Source of the DNA: Clostridium felsineum DSM 794
GTDB taxonomy: Bacteria; Bacillota; Clostridia; Clostridiales; Clostridiaceae
Assembly: GCF_002006355.2 (NCBI RefSeq)
Contig: NZ_CP096980.1
Location: forward strand, 1-64,000
DNA length: 64,000 bases
Reading direction: 5' to 3'
Made by a program: the position numbers and the translations under genes. Within the stretch, counting starts at the first letter, position 1. Each line of letters starts with the position of its first letter. The notes beneath the pieces were generated by a model. It had not been told where the DNA came from. It made no database searches and saw only the letters and a list, made by a program, of their open reading frames with translations. Positions 51,014 to 59,716 of this stretch are shown one piece after another.

Positions 51014-52663
51014 ATGAAACTTGCTCTTATTAACCCTTTTAAATTCCAAAAAAACGAAAAAAAGAATGAACCTATATCATTAGCTTATTTAAAAAGTTAT
51101 GTTGAAAATAAAGGATATTATGCAAAAATATTTGATTATGAAGTTATTGCCGATACAGAAAATTCCAATCTGTTAATAAGTATTGCAAATAATTTTGATA
51201 TAGTTGGTATATCGTGTTACTATCCATATCTCCCCAATAAATTAGCTCAAAAAATTAAAGCTATTAGCAGTAAGATTGTAGTTTTTGCTGGTGGACCAAT
51301 GGCAAGTCTAAAATATAAGGATTTATTATATAAAAATTCACCTATTGACTTTGTAATTGTTAATGAGGGAGAAGAAAGTCTTTTGGAATTATTACAATGT
51401 TTAAAGTATCATCTACCAGTAAAAAAAATATTGGGAGTTGCAAGCTACTCAAATAATAAAATATACTATAAATCCAGAAAATTTATTATGAATTTAGATA
51501 AGGTTGGGTTTCCAATTAGAGAAAACGGTTATTATGAAAAATATATTCCAACAATAATTAGTTCAAGAGGTTGCAATGGTAGATGCAGGTTTTGTTCTAC
51601 TAGGTATATGGGTAACTGGCGTGGTAGATCAGCTGAAAATGTATTTAAAGAAATATTACATATAGTACGTGATCATGGACAAACTAATTTTCAATTTGTA
51701 GAACCTAATTTTCTAGAAGACATAAATAGAGCTTATAAAATAGCTGAATTAATTGAAAACATACCTCAAAAAGTATATTTTGATTTTGCATGTAGAATAG
51801 ATTCTATCTTAAATAACGAAAAAGTTTTAGTCAAATTAAGGCAAGCAGGTGCAATAAAAGTTTTATTAGGTGTTGAAAATTTTAATAACAAAACATTAAG
51901 CGATTGGAATAAAGGCATAAATACTAATCAAATATGTGATGCTATTAATATTTTAAATAAAGTTAAATTAAGCTATTCAATTTCACTAATAATTTTTCAT
52001 CCCACCACAACAAGAGAAGAACTCATAAATAATATAAATATTATTAGGAAATTAAAAATAGAGGATAATATTGAAAACTTTTATAATTATTTGCGCTTAA
52101 TTCCAGGTACAAGCTTAAACAATACAACTGAAGAAAAGCAATGGAGTTTTGTTAACAAAGACATTTCTAAAATTTTCGAAAATTGCTTATTATATGAAAA
52201 AAGCTTAGATTCTTTTGAATATGATAAAGTTGTTAACAACTTAAATTATATTGAGAATTATATGCAAATTAAAAACTACTTCATAAGAATCAGCAATACA
52301 GAATTGGATAAATTACAGTATTTAGAATCCCAACTTGGAATTAGTAACACAAATTCTTCATCAACTGATATTTTAAGTAAAAATGTAGATTTAAAATTCA
52401 AAATAAATAAAAATATAAAAATGAATTATCTTAAATCTTGTAATATATACGAAATAAGTAACTTAAAAACAGGATTAAAATATTCTTTAAATAAGTCTGC
52501 CGTTGACATGGTGAATTTTTTTAATGGCATAACTTTTAATAATTTTATAAATTCTTTAATAAAGATAGATGATGAAGATAAAAAAACAATGTTTCATTTA
52601 ATTGAATTTTTGAGCAAACTACTAAAAAACAAAATTATTAAATATGAGGTTATATCTCTATGA
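51014..52663 (+). CDS. B12-binding radical SAM protein with C-terminal PqqD-like domain
   Basis: The 549-residue protein has an N-terminal B12-binding domain (MKLALINPFKF, then ISLAYLKSYVENKGYYAKIFDYE, FAGGPMAS, VNEGEESLLELL). The radical SAM core has CNGRCRFC at about residue 186. Its last 90 residues (from about 460) look like a PqqD domain (KTGLKYSLNKSAVDMVNFFNG). The order is the reverse of the preceding gene. It overlaps the ABC ATPase by 4 bp (ATGA). Function on the peptide is inferred. Confidence 0.87.
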   Translation: MKLALINPFKFQKNEKKNEPISLAYLKSYVENKGYYAKIFDYEVIADTENSNLLISIANNFDIVGISCYYPYLPNKLAQKIKAISSKIVVFAGGPMASLKYKDLLYKNSPIDFVIVNEGEESLLELLQCLKYHLPVKKILGVASYSNNKIYYKSRKFIMNLDKVGFPIRENGYYEKYIPTIISSRGCNGRCRFCSTRYMGNWRGRSAENVFKEILHIVRDHGQTNFQFVEPNFLEDINRAYKIAELIENIPQKVYFDFACRIDSILNNEKVLVKLRQAGAIKVLLGVENFNNKTLSDWNKGINTNQICDAINILNKVKLSYSISLIIFHPTTTREELINNINIIRKLKIEDNIENFYNYLRLIPGTSLNNTTEEKQWSFVNKDISKIFENCLLYEKSLDSFEYDKVVNNLNYIENYMQIKNYFIRISNTELDKLQYLESQLGISNTNSSSTDILSKNVDLKFKINKNIKMNYLKSCNIYEISNLKTGLKYSLNKSAVDMVNFFNGITFNNFINSLIKIDDEDKKTMFHLIEFLSKLLKNKIIKYEVISL

Positions 52664-53589
52664 TTGAAATACATAATTTAAAAAAAACGTATAATTCTTC
52701 ATTTTCCAAAATAGAAGCACTAAAAAATATTAGTTTTAAACTTGAAAATGGAGACATATTAGGCATATTGGGTCCTAATGGTGCAGGTAAATCTACATTA
52801 ATAAAAATTTTGTCAACAGTAGTTGATAAGGATTCTGGCGAAATTTTAATAGATAACTGTAGTATTGATAATTCAAATGAATATAGAAAAAAATTTACTG
52901 TTGTAATGCAAGATACTAGTATAGAATCTTGGCTGAGCGTAGAAGAAAATCTAAAAGTATATGGCAAATTTTATGGGATTTCGAAAAAAAAATTGCCTTA
53001 TGCAATAAATGATGTTGTTAATTTATTCAATCTTAACAAATATAGAAAGAAAAAAGCATCAGAATTAAGCGGTGGATTCAGAAAAAGGTTACAGCTCGCC
53101 AAAAGTTTTTTAGTAAATACTCCTATAATGATGTTTGATGAACCCACGGTAGGTCTTGATCCATTTGTAAAACTTAAAGTTATAGAATCCTTGAAGAAAA
53201 AATCATTAGATGGGAAAACTATAATTTTCACAACTCAAATACTAAGTGAGGTAGAATCCCTTTGTAACAAAGTTATGATATTATCTGAAGGTACAATTCT
53301 ATCAAAAGGACATATAGATGATATTAAAGAAAAATTTGAATTTAAGAAAAAACTAATATTCCAATTTGAAAATTTAACAGATGAATTATATAAAAAAGCT
53401 TTAACAATTTGCAAAAATAAATTTATAAAACGAAAAAGTGATTCTATTTTATTTGACTTATCTATGAAAAATAAAAATGATAAGATACTTATACATAAAT
53501 TATTAGATACATTGAATCCAATAAGTATATCAGTAAAAGAACCAACATTTGAAGAAATTTTTATTGACATAGTTAAGGAGAAATTATGA
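52660..53589 (+). CDS. ABC exporter ATPase of the RiPP-like operon
   Basis: The 309-residue ATPase has Walker A GPNGAGKST, signature LSGGFRKR, Walker B MMFDEPTVGLD and a long C-terminal extension typical of DrrA-like exporters. It pairs with the next gene by ATGA overlap. It is likely to export the finished peptide or give self-protection. Confidence 0.92.
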   Translation: MIEIHNLKKTYNSSFSKIEALKNISFKLENGDILGILGPNGAGKSTLIKILSTVVDKDSGEILIDNCSIDNSNEYRKKFTVVMQDTSIESWLSVEENLKVYGKFYGISKKKLPYAINDVVNLFNLNKYRKKKASELSGGFRKRLQLAKSFLVNTPIMMFDEPTVGLDPFVKLKVIESLKKKSLDGKTIIFTTQILSEVESLCNKVMILSEGTILSKGHIDDIKEKFEFKKKLIFQFENLTDELYKKALTICKNKFIKRKSDSILFDLSMKNKNDKILIHKLLDTLNPISISVKEPTFEEIFIDIVKEKL

Positions 53590-54356
53590 TAAATGGTATA
53601 AAAGCTTCATTATATAGAGAATTCAAGTTAAGACTATCCTCTTCAAGAGTATTTGTAGAAAACATAGCAAATCCACTATTTACATTACTTATATTTGGAT
53701 TTGCTTTAGGTAATACTGTAGGTTATATAAATAATTCTAATGGAAAATCCATTAAATACTTAAATTACTTTGTGATTGGCGCAATAAATATAAGTCTAGT
53801 ATCAAATGCATTAGTTGCATCTACAAAAATGTTTTTAGATAAGTATCTCGGAATGTATGAAGAAATGTTATCATACCCAGTCAAAAGAAGTGAAATTTTA
53901 TTAGGAAAACTAATATTCAATTTGATTTTATCAATTATTCAAGCATTTATTATGATGTTTTTTGTTCAAATAATAACAGGATACAACAATATAGGAATTA
54001 TAAAGTTTATATTCCTATTTTTACTTTTAATAGTTGGAAGTAGTACATGGTTTTATTGTTTAATCTTATTGTCAATTAAATTAAAAACGCAAGATTCATT
54101 TAATACAATGTATTTTTTAATTATGACACCGATTATTTTTACTAGTTCTATTTATTACCCAGTTGAAAAATTACCACTAATTTTTAGATGGATAGGCTAC
54201 ATAAATCCTCTTTCCTGGTTTACGGATATAGGCAGATATATTTATTTAAATATTTATACTAGATTCTTAATGCTTAAATTATTTGCAATTATTATTCTAT
54301 TAATATCGACTTTTTTATTTACAAATAAATTATTTGATAAAGGCATAGATAAATAG
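53586..54356 (+). CDS. ABC-2 type permease of the RiPP-like operon
   Basis: The 256-residue protein has about six membrane segments. It contains the PLFTLLIFGFALG start, EEMLSYPVKRSEILLGK and YPVEKLPLIFRWIGYINPLSWFTDIGRYI, which is the ABC-2 family hallmark. The last gene of the operon, it is translationally coupled to the ATPase. No processing protease gene is in the operon, so leader removal is unexplained. Confidence 0.88.
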   Translation: MINGIKASLYREFKLRLSSSRVFVENIANPLFTLLIFGFALGNTVGYINNSNGKSIKYLNYFVIGAINISLVSNALVASTKMFLDKYLGMYEEMLSYPVKRSEILLGKLIFNLILSIIQAFIMMFFVQIITGYNNIGIIKFIFLFLLLIVGSSTWFYCLILLSIKLKTQDSFNTMYFLIMTPIIFTSSIYYPVEKLPLIFRWIGYINPLSWFTDIGRYIYLNIYTRFLMLKLFAIIILLISTFLFTNKLFDKGIDK

Positions 54357-54423
54357 GTATATAAATGTATTAATTTATAAAATTATATCTATATTCTAAT
54401 AAAAAAAGAAAATATTAGTACGC

Positions 54424-54538
54424 AATATAAACATTCACTAAAACTTTATATACATTTTTTATTGAACTTTTTAAATATGATCTTAGATTTAAAGCACTTT
54501 GTGAAGTGGCAGATACTTTACTTTATATTACGAAAAAA
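54424..54538 (+). pseudogene. broken copy of the TPR gene beyond the operon
   Basis: The stretch matches nucleotides about 47232-47349 of the intact TPR gene (for example TTAGATTTAAAGCACTTT followed by GTGGC and GATA), with small gaps and frameshifts. It has no start of its own. It is the scar of a duplication or recombination flanking the RiPP operon. Confidence 0.75.
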
Positions 54539-54552
54539 GCACAGATACTTCA

Positions 54553-54732
54553 ATGCCTAAAATACCTCAAAAATTCACTGATTCTATATCAGCACGTGAA
54601 TATATTTCAAAGCATGAAATTTTTGGAGCTAACGGATTTAGACCTGAAATAATGACAGATGAGGAAATATTAAATTTTGCAAATGCTCTTCAGGAGCAAA
54701 TGGAATTATTGATGTATAAATATAAGAAATAA
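54553..54732 (+). CDS. short hypothetical frame, possible gene remnant
   Basis: The 59-codon frame starts MPKIPQKFTDSISAREY, continues to GFRPEIMTDEEIL and ends YKYKK. It has no ribosome-binding site and follows the TPR remnant directly. It could be the end of a broken gene. I do not recognise a family. Confidence 0.3.
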   Translation: MPKIPQKFTDSISAREYISKHEIFGANGFRPEIMTDEEILNFANALQEQMELLMYKYKK

Positions 54733-54824
54733 TTATTAATAATCTATACATTTCATATACCTAAATCAAGCAGAGCATAAACTTGCTCTGCTTGATTTAG
54801 TTCTTATCTAATAAACTTTCAATT

Positions 54825-55290
54825 TCATGCAATTGCTTTGTATTGAATTAATTTTAACAATGCTTTAATTAATAGTTCATACTGATATAGTTCTGGAGGC
54901 AATCCCTTATTATAAGGCACTCTACGTACCAATCCTTCCCACTTACCTATTAATTTCTTCCATTCATCACTTTTAAAATAATTATCTATAAGCCTATCTA
55001 AATGAAACTCAGGCATATATGTTCCTACAACTCCTTTTTCTAAAATTCCATCAGCAATAACACCTTTTTCCAAAAAAATTAATATTGGTAATCCAATTTG
55101 AAAAGCCATTGCAGTTTCTATTGAGCAATACGAAATGGTTAGCCAGATATCAGAAACATCATATTCCTCAACATTATTAATATCTGTTTTAGTCTTTCCT
55201 ATCCCATCCTTTATATATGATCTTCTAAAAGCAATAGTAAGTACTCCATCAAAATGGTTTTCAAAATTTTTAAGAAAAAATAATTTAAAA
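54825..55290 (-). pseudogene. C-terminal remnant of an unrecognised protein
   Basis: An open frame on the minus strand continues upstream of the ATG at 55109 to about 55290. It includes DGVLTIAFRRSYIKDG, then VSDIWLTISYCSIETA, GLPILIFLEKGVIADG, MPEFHLDRLIDNYF and KWEGLVRR. The N-terminus is missing because it runs into the integrase remnant. The frame reads like a conserved protein, but I cannot name the family. Confidence 0.5.
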
Positions 55291-55503
55291 CCAATAACCT
55301 TTCATCAGTTAAGGCATACCTCAGCGTCTTTACTGATAAATGAAAATATAAACATAAGAGAAATATCAAAACGTTTAGGACATAGTAATACATCAACCAC
55401 TTTGAATATTTATAGTCATGCTTTAAAATCTGCCGATAAGGATGCTGCGGATAAATTAAATACTATTATATTTTCAAATGATTCTATAAATAATAAAGAT
55501 TAA
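55241..55503 (+). pseudogene. tyrosine recombinase (integrase) C-terminal remnant
   Basis: The frame from about PSKWFSKFLRKNNLKPITF includes the conserved HQLRHTSASLL (His and Arg of box II), then ISKRLGHSNTSTTLNIYSHAL with the GH and the active-site Tyr. Only the C-terminal catalytic part remains; the N-terminus and first Arg are lost. It ends about 120 bp before the 3' end of tRNA-Arg, a typical phage or element attachment site. Confidence 0.8.
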
Positions 55504-55626
55504 TACTGTAATTTTGATTTTATTTTTGTCAATTGTGTCCCCAAATTGTCCCCATTTCTTAAATTCAAGTCATTTTAGAGACAACGAAAAAACCTTGCAA
55601 TACATTCATATCACAAGGCTTTACTC

Positions 55627-55703
55627 TGGTGTGCCCGAGAGGAATCGAACCCCCGGCACGCGGTTTAGGAAACCACTGCTCTATCCTACTGAGCTACGAG
55701 CAC
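55627..55703 (-). tRNA. tRNA-Arg (anticodon CCT)
   Basis: The 77-nt gene on the minus strand includes encoded CCA. Acceptor stem GTGCTCG pairs with CGGGCAC, with a discriminator A. The anticodon loop reads TTCCTAA with CCT at 55667-55669, and the T loop is GTTCGATTCC. The integrase remnant beside its 3' end suggests past use as an attachment site. Confidence 0.95.
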
Positions 55704-55940
55704 ATATTAAATTTTACATTACAATTTATTATTTTATTACTAAATCCTTAATCTGTCAATATATCTAGCGCCTTTATTCACCTTTATTTTTTACATATAT
55801 AATATTTTAACTAATTACATATAATATATTATGCCATTTAAATAGTATTTTATATATGCTGGTAAGTAAGTGCTTTTCATTTACAAAGCTACTGTATTTT
55901 GCTATTATGATAATATAAATGTGTAAAGGGGATGCTTACA

Positions 55941-56246
55941 ATGATTGATGAATTGAAAAAAGTTCTTCTTGCAGGATTGGGCTCAGCGGCCTACACTTAT
56001 GAAAAAGGTTCTAAATTAATAGATGAGATGGTAAAGAAGGGTAAATTAACCCTTGATGAAGGAAAAGAACTTTCTCAGGAGCTTAAAAGAAACATAAAAG
56101 AAAAAGGTGAACTTGTAACTGATAAAGTAAAGCCAGTTTCAAAACAAGATATTTCAGAACTTTTAGAAAAATACACTTCAGATTTAAAAGCTGAAATAAT
56201 CGAATTAAAAGACAGAGTTTCTAAACTAGAAGATAAAACACAGTAA
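55941..56246 (+). CDS. phasin-like coiled-coil protein
   Basis: The protein has about 101 residues; the start is the second ATG (55941) because AAAGGGG touches the first. The N-terminus IDELKKVLLAGLGSAAYTYEKGSKLIDEMVKKGKL is followed by charged helices and a C-terminal coil (ELKDRVSKLEDK). It matches short phasin-like or poly(hydroxyalkanoate)-associated proteins (PhaF/PhaI-like family). No PHA synthase is here. It precedes the AarF gene by 74 bp with a hairpin terminator between them. Confidence 0.7.
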   Translation: MIDELKKVLLAGLGSAAYTYEKGSKLIDEMVKKGKLTLDEGKELSQELKRNIKEKGELVTDKVKPVSKQDISELLEKYTSDLKAEIIELKDRVSKLEDKTQ

Positions 56247-56258
56247 TTTTTTATATTA

Positions 56259-56289
56259 AAAAGCTCTAACTTAGAGGGTTAGAGCTTTT
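56259..56289 (+). terminator. terminator between phasin-like gene and aarF-like gene
   Basis: A 12-bp perfect stem (AAAAGCTCTAAC / GTTAGAGCTTTT) is followed by an AT-rich tail. Confidence 0.6.
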
Positions 56290-56320
56290 ATATTATATAC
56301 TGTTTTGAGGAGATATTGTA

Positions 56321-57919
56321 ATGAAAAAATCAGTACAGCGATTCAGAAAAATAGTGAAGGTTCTTGCTTTTTATGGTTTTGGTTACATAGTTGATTCTAA
56401 GCTTAATCACGCCAAAAACTCTCCTGAAAATTTAAGAAAAGCTTTTGAAGATTTAGGATCAACCTTTATTAAAATAGGTCAAATCCTTAGTACAAGACCC
56501 GATATACTTCCACCAGATTACATACGTGAACTTTCAAAATTACAAGATGACGCTCCAAATGAGTCCTTTGAAAACATGGAAAAAGTTTTTATAAAAGAAT
56601 TTAAAAAACCCCTTAAAGATTCTTTTTCTTACTTTAACCAAAAACCCCTTGCCACTGCCTCCATTGCTCAAGTTCACGAGGCAACTTTAAAGGATGGTCG
56701 CAGTGTAATTGTAAAAATTCAAAAACCAGATATCGCAGAACAAATGAAATTAGATCTTTCCATATTATACAAAATAGTAAGTTTGACAAAAGCTAGATTT
56801 TCAGACACCCTAATAGATCCAAAGGAAGCAATTGAAGAGTTAATTGCCTCAACAGAATTAGAACTTGACTTTAAGAATGAAGCAGATAACATGGATTTAT
56901 TTAAAAAACTAAATAAGGACGTAACCTTCGTATCAAGTCCTTATTTAGTAAGGAGATTATCTGGTGAACATATAATAACTATGGAAAAAATAGATGGCTT
57001 TAAGGTAACTGATGTAAAAAATATTAAAAGTTCAGGCTTTGATTTAGATGATATAGGAAAAAAGCTAGCTCTATCCTACTTTAAGCAGGTTTTTGAAGAC
57101 GGATTTTTCCACGGCGACCCTCATCCTGGTAACATATTGATACAAAACAATAAAATATGTTACATAGATTTTGGTATCATGGGACACATCAATAAAAACT
57201 TAAAAAGTGCCTTAAATGATATTATTATTGCTGTGGCTTATCAAAACATAGATAAACTTATATCTGTAATTATGTCTATTGGAATAAAAACAGGATATGT
57301 AGATAGAAATCAACTGTATGAAGATATAGATTATATTTTTGCAAGTTATTTATCAACTTCTCTTGAAAATATAAAAATATCTCAGCTAATCCAAGAAGTT
57401 TTTGACTGTTCCAAACGAAACAACGTTAGAGTACCTAAAGATTTGATTATTCTTGTACGTGGTTTTGTAATTATAGAAGGAGTTATCGCTAAAATTTCAC
57501 CTGATATATCACTTTTAGATGTAGCTATTCCTTTTGTTAAATCTCAAAACCAGGAAGAGTTTTTTAAAAACTTTAACATGTACGAGTTTTTATTAAATTC
57601 CTCTATGTTCCTTAAATCATCAATGAAGGTTCCTAAAAAATTTGTAGACTTAAGTGATAGTATAATGCGAGGTCGTGCAAAACTTCAACTTAATCATACA
57701 AACCTAGAAGAACCTATAAATGAACTAAGTAAAATGATTAATAGACTTATTTTGGGAATAATAATATCTTCAATGATAATAAGTTCTTCTGTTATTTTAC
57801 ATTCAAATGTTGGTCCTAAAATATATAAAATTTCAATAATAGGCATAACTGGTTATATGATTGCGGCTTTTATGGGCTTTTGGCTTTTAATATCTATAAT
57901 ACGTTCTCATAAAGTGTAA
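56321..57919 (+). CDS. AarF/UbiB/ABC1 family protein kinase-like protein
   Basis: The 532-residue protein has the family-specific FIKIGQILSTRPDILP motif near residue 45, then ASIAQVHEATLKDGRSVIVKIQ. The atypical kinase catalytic residues are in HGDPHPGNIL and IDFGIMG. Two membrane helices lie at the C-terminus (about 470-532). UbiB-type proteins support quinone synthesis in some bacteria, but clostridia of this type lack quinones, so another lipid-linked role is likely. It follows the phasin-like gene. Confidence 0.87.
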   Translation: MKKSVQRFRKIVKVLAFYGFGYIVDSKLNHAKNSPENLRKAFEDLGSTFIKIGQILSTRPDILPPDYIRELSKLQDDAPNESFENMEKVFIKEFKKPLKDSFSYFNQKPLATASIAQVHEATLKDGRSVIVKIQKPDIAEQMKLDLSILYKIVSLTKARFSDTLIDPKEAIEELIASTELELDFKNEADNMDLFKKLNKDVTFVSSPYLVRRLSGEHIITMEKIDGFKVTDVKNIKSSGFDLDDIGKKLALSYFKQVFEDGFFHGDPHPGNILIQNNKICYIDFGIMGHINKNLKSALNDIIIAVAYQNIDKLISVIMSIGIKTGYVDRNQLYEDIDYIFASYLSTSLENIKISQLIQEVFDCSKRNNVRVPKDLIILVRGFVIIEGVIAKISPDISLLDVAIPFVKSQNQEEFFKNFNMYEFLLNSSMFLKSSMKVPKKFVDLSDSIMRGRAKLQLNHTNLEEPINELSKMINRLILGIIISSMIISSSVILHSNVGPKIYKISIIGITGYMIAAFMGFWLLISIIRSHKV

Positions 57920-57952
57920 GACTCCACCAAGTAAAGTGAAGTCTTACACTTT
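57911..57952. terminator. bidirectional terminator between aarF-like and tetR-type genes
   Basis: Arms AAAGTGTAAGACT and AGTCTTACACTTT pair perfectly and enclose a smaller CCAC/GTG pairing. The stem lies between convergent genes and overlaps both stop codons. Confidence 0.75.
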
Positions 57953-58520
57953 ATGTTATATTCATTCCTTTAAAAACGTACCTTGTTATTTTCTCCGTAA
58001 GCTTTTCCATGCTCTCTTCGTTATTATTTATCAAATCATATACCGCACCAGAACAAAGCACACCAAAAAAGATATATGACATAAATTCTGTCTCACCATT
58101 TTTTATATAACCGTTTTCCATTGCTTCTTTAAGATACTTCTCAATAATACCTATATAATCTTTTATAACATTTCTTAATTCTAATTGTCTAGATTCTTGA
58201 CCCCAAAGTTGACTCATTAGCACCTTGAAAAATTCTCTATTTCTAAATATCAGCTCAATTTGAACTCTACATACTGCTTTCAATTTATTAATAGGGTTGC
58301 TTTCCTTTCCTGCCTCTTCTTCCATTTCCCCTCTTATAACATTCATGCCTTCAGAAATTACATATCTAAAAATTTCTTCCTTACTTTTAAAATGATAATA
58401 AAGAGTTCCCTTTGCAACTTTTGCATTTAAGGCGATTTCATCCATTGTTGCTCCATTGTAACCGTTTTTTGAAAATATCAAAAGGGCAGACTTGAATATA
58501 GAATTCTTTGTCTTGTTCAT
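57951..58520 (-). CDS. TetR family transcription regulator
   Basis: The 189-residue protein has the N-terminal HTH NGATMDEIALNAKVAKGTLYYHFKSKEEIF. The remainder is the usual helical ligand-binding domain without a recognisable ligand site. Its targets are unknown; it converges with aarF and faces away from psd. Confidence 0.88.
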   Translation of the reverse strand: MNKTKNSIFKSALLIFSKNGYNGATMDEIALNAKVAKGTLYYHFKSKEEIFRYVISEGMNVIRGEMEEEAGKESNPINKLKAVCRVQIELIFRNREFFKVLMSQLWGQESRQLELRNVIKDYIGIIEKYLKEAMENGYIKNGETEFMSYIFFGVLCSGAVYDLINNNEESMEKLTEKITRYVFKGMNIT

Positions 58521-58674
58521 TTATTTTATCACTCCAAATTTTAACTTTATTTCATATTTCCCTGCAATAATTATATTATCATAAAATAGCATCATTAAGA
58601 AATTATTTTTGACATAAACTAAGTAAACAGCTTATAATTATAACAATAAATTTTACTTTTAAAGAGGTTTAATA

Positions 58675-59559
58675 ATGATTAAATTTTATAATAGAAAAAC
58701 AAAACAATACGAGATAGAAAAGGTTGCAGGTGAAAATTATCTTAATTGGACATATTCTTCGCCTATTGGAATGGGTTTTCTTGAAGCTATAATTAAAAAG
58801 AAAGCATTTTCTAGCATTTATGGCTCATTTTGCGACTCTAAAATGAGTAGATCAAAAGTAAGAACCTTCATAAAAAATTTTGATATAGATATGCAGGAAT
58901 GTACTGAAAAACAAGAGGAATTTAAATGCTTCAATGACTTTTTTACTAGAAAACTTACAGAGAAGGCAAGACCAATTAATAAAGATAATAATATTTTTAT
59001 TTCTCCTGGAGATGGAAGACTTCTTGCTTATGAAAATATAGATTTAGATAATTTAGTTGAAATAAAAGGTATGAGCTATAGCTTAAAAGAACTTATAAAT
59101 GATGAAAAGGTAAGTTCCAAATATGAAAATGGAACATGTTTAATTCTAAGGCTTTGTCCAACAGATTATCACAGGTTTCACTTTGTAGACAGTGGAGTTT
59201 GCAGCGCTACTTCAAAAATCAAAGGCGCCTATTATTCAGTGAACCCTATTGCTTTAAATAAAGTAAAAAAACTGTTCTGTGCAAATAAAAGAGAATGGAG
59301 TATATTAAAATCCGACAATTTTAAAGATGTTCTATATGTAGAAGTTGGCGCTACCTGTGTTGGAGCTATAATTCAAACCTACAAAGAAAATACTAAAATT
59401 TCTAAAGGTGATGAAAAAGGCTATTTCAAATTTGGCGGCTCTACTGTAGTATTATTTTTAGAAAAGGATGCCGTTAAAATCGACAGCGATATACTAGAAC
59501 AAACAAAACTAGGCTATGAAAGCAAAGTAATTATTGGTGAAAAAATAGGAATAAAATAG
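58675..59559 (+). CDS. psd: phosphatidylserine decarboxylase
   Basis: Psd makes phosphatidylethanolamine from phosphatidylserine. The 294-residue proenzyme has FFTRKLTEKARPI, then RLCPTDYHRFHFVDSG and the self-cleavage region FGGSTVVLF near residue 255. The serine there becomes the pyruvoyl group (motif GGST in place of the LGST of other types). AAAGAGG precedes the ATG. No other phospholipid gene is adjacent. Confidence 0.93.
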   Translation: MIKFYNRKTKQYEIEKVAGENYLNWTYSSPIGMGFLEAIIKKKAFSSIYGSFCDSKMSRSKVRTFIKNFDIDMQECTEKQEEFKCFNDFFTRKLTEKARPINKDNNIFISPGDGRLLAYENIDLDNLVEIKGMSYSLKELINDEKVSSKYENGTCLILRLCPTDYHRFHFVDSGVCSATSKIKGAYYSVNPIALNKVKKLFCANKREWSILKSDNFKDVLYVEVGATCVGAIIQTYKENTKISKGDEKGYFKFGGSTVVLFLEKDAVKIDSDILEQTKLGYESKVIIGEKIGIK

Positions 59560-59716
59560 TTGTTAGTTGTTAAAAATATAACAAATTTCCCTTATAAAGA
59601 ACAAATTGTTTAATAATCATGTCTTTTTTGTTAATTTCATACAAAATACTTACATGTTGCATAACGGTATGATATTATAATTTTGACATATTTTATAGTA
59701 TAAGGGGGATTTTTTA

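Noticed and set aside
54553..54732. Second RiPP precursor after the exporter
   Set aside because: It has no ribosome-binding site and does not resemble the first peptide; it continues the remnant frame of the TPR copy.
55135..55503. Full-length start of the integrase frame at 55135
   Set aside because: The first 35 codons are not integrase-like and overlap the truncated minus-strand gene; only the C-terminal part is genuine.
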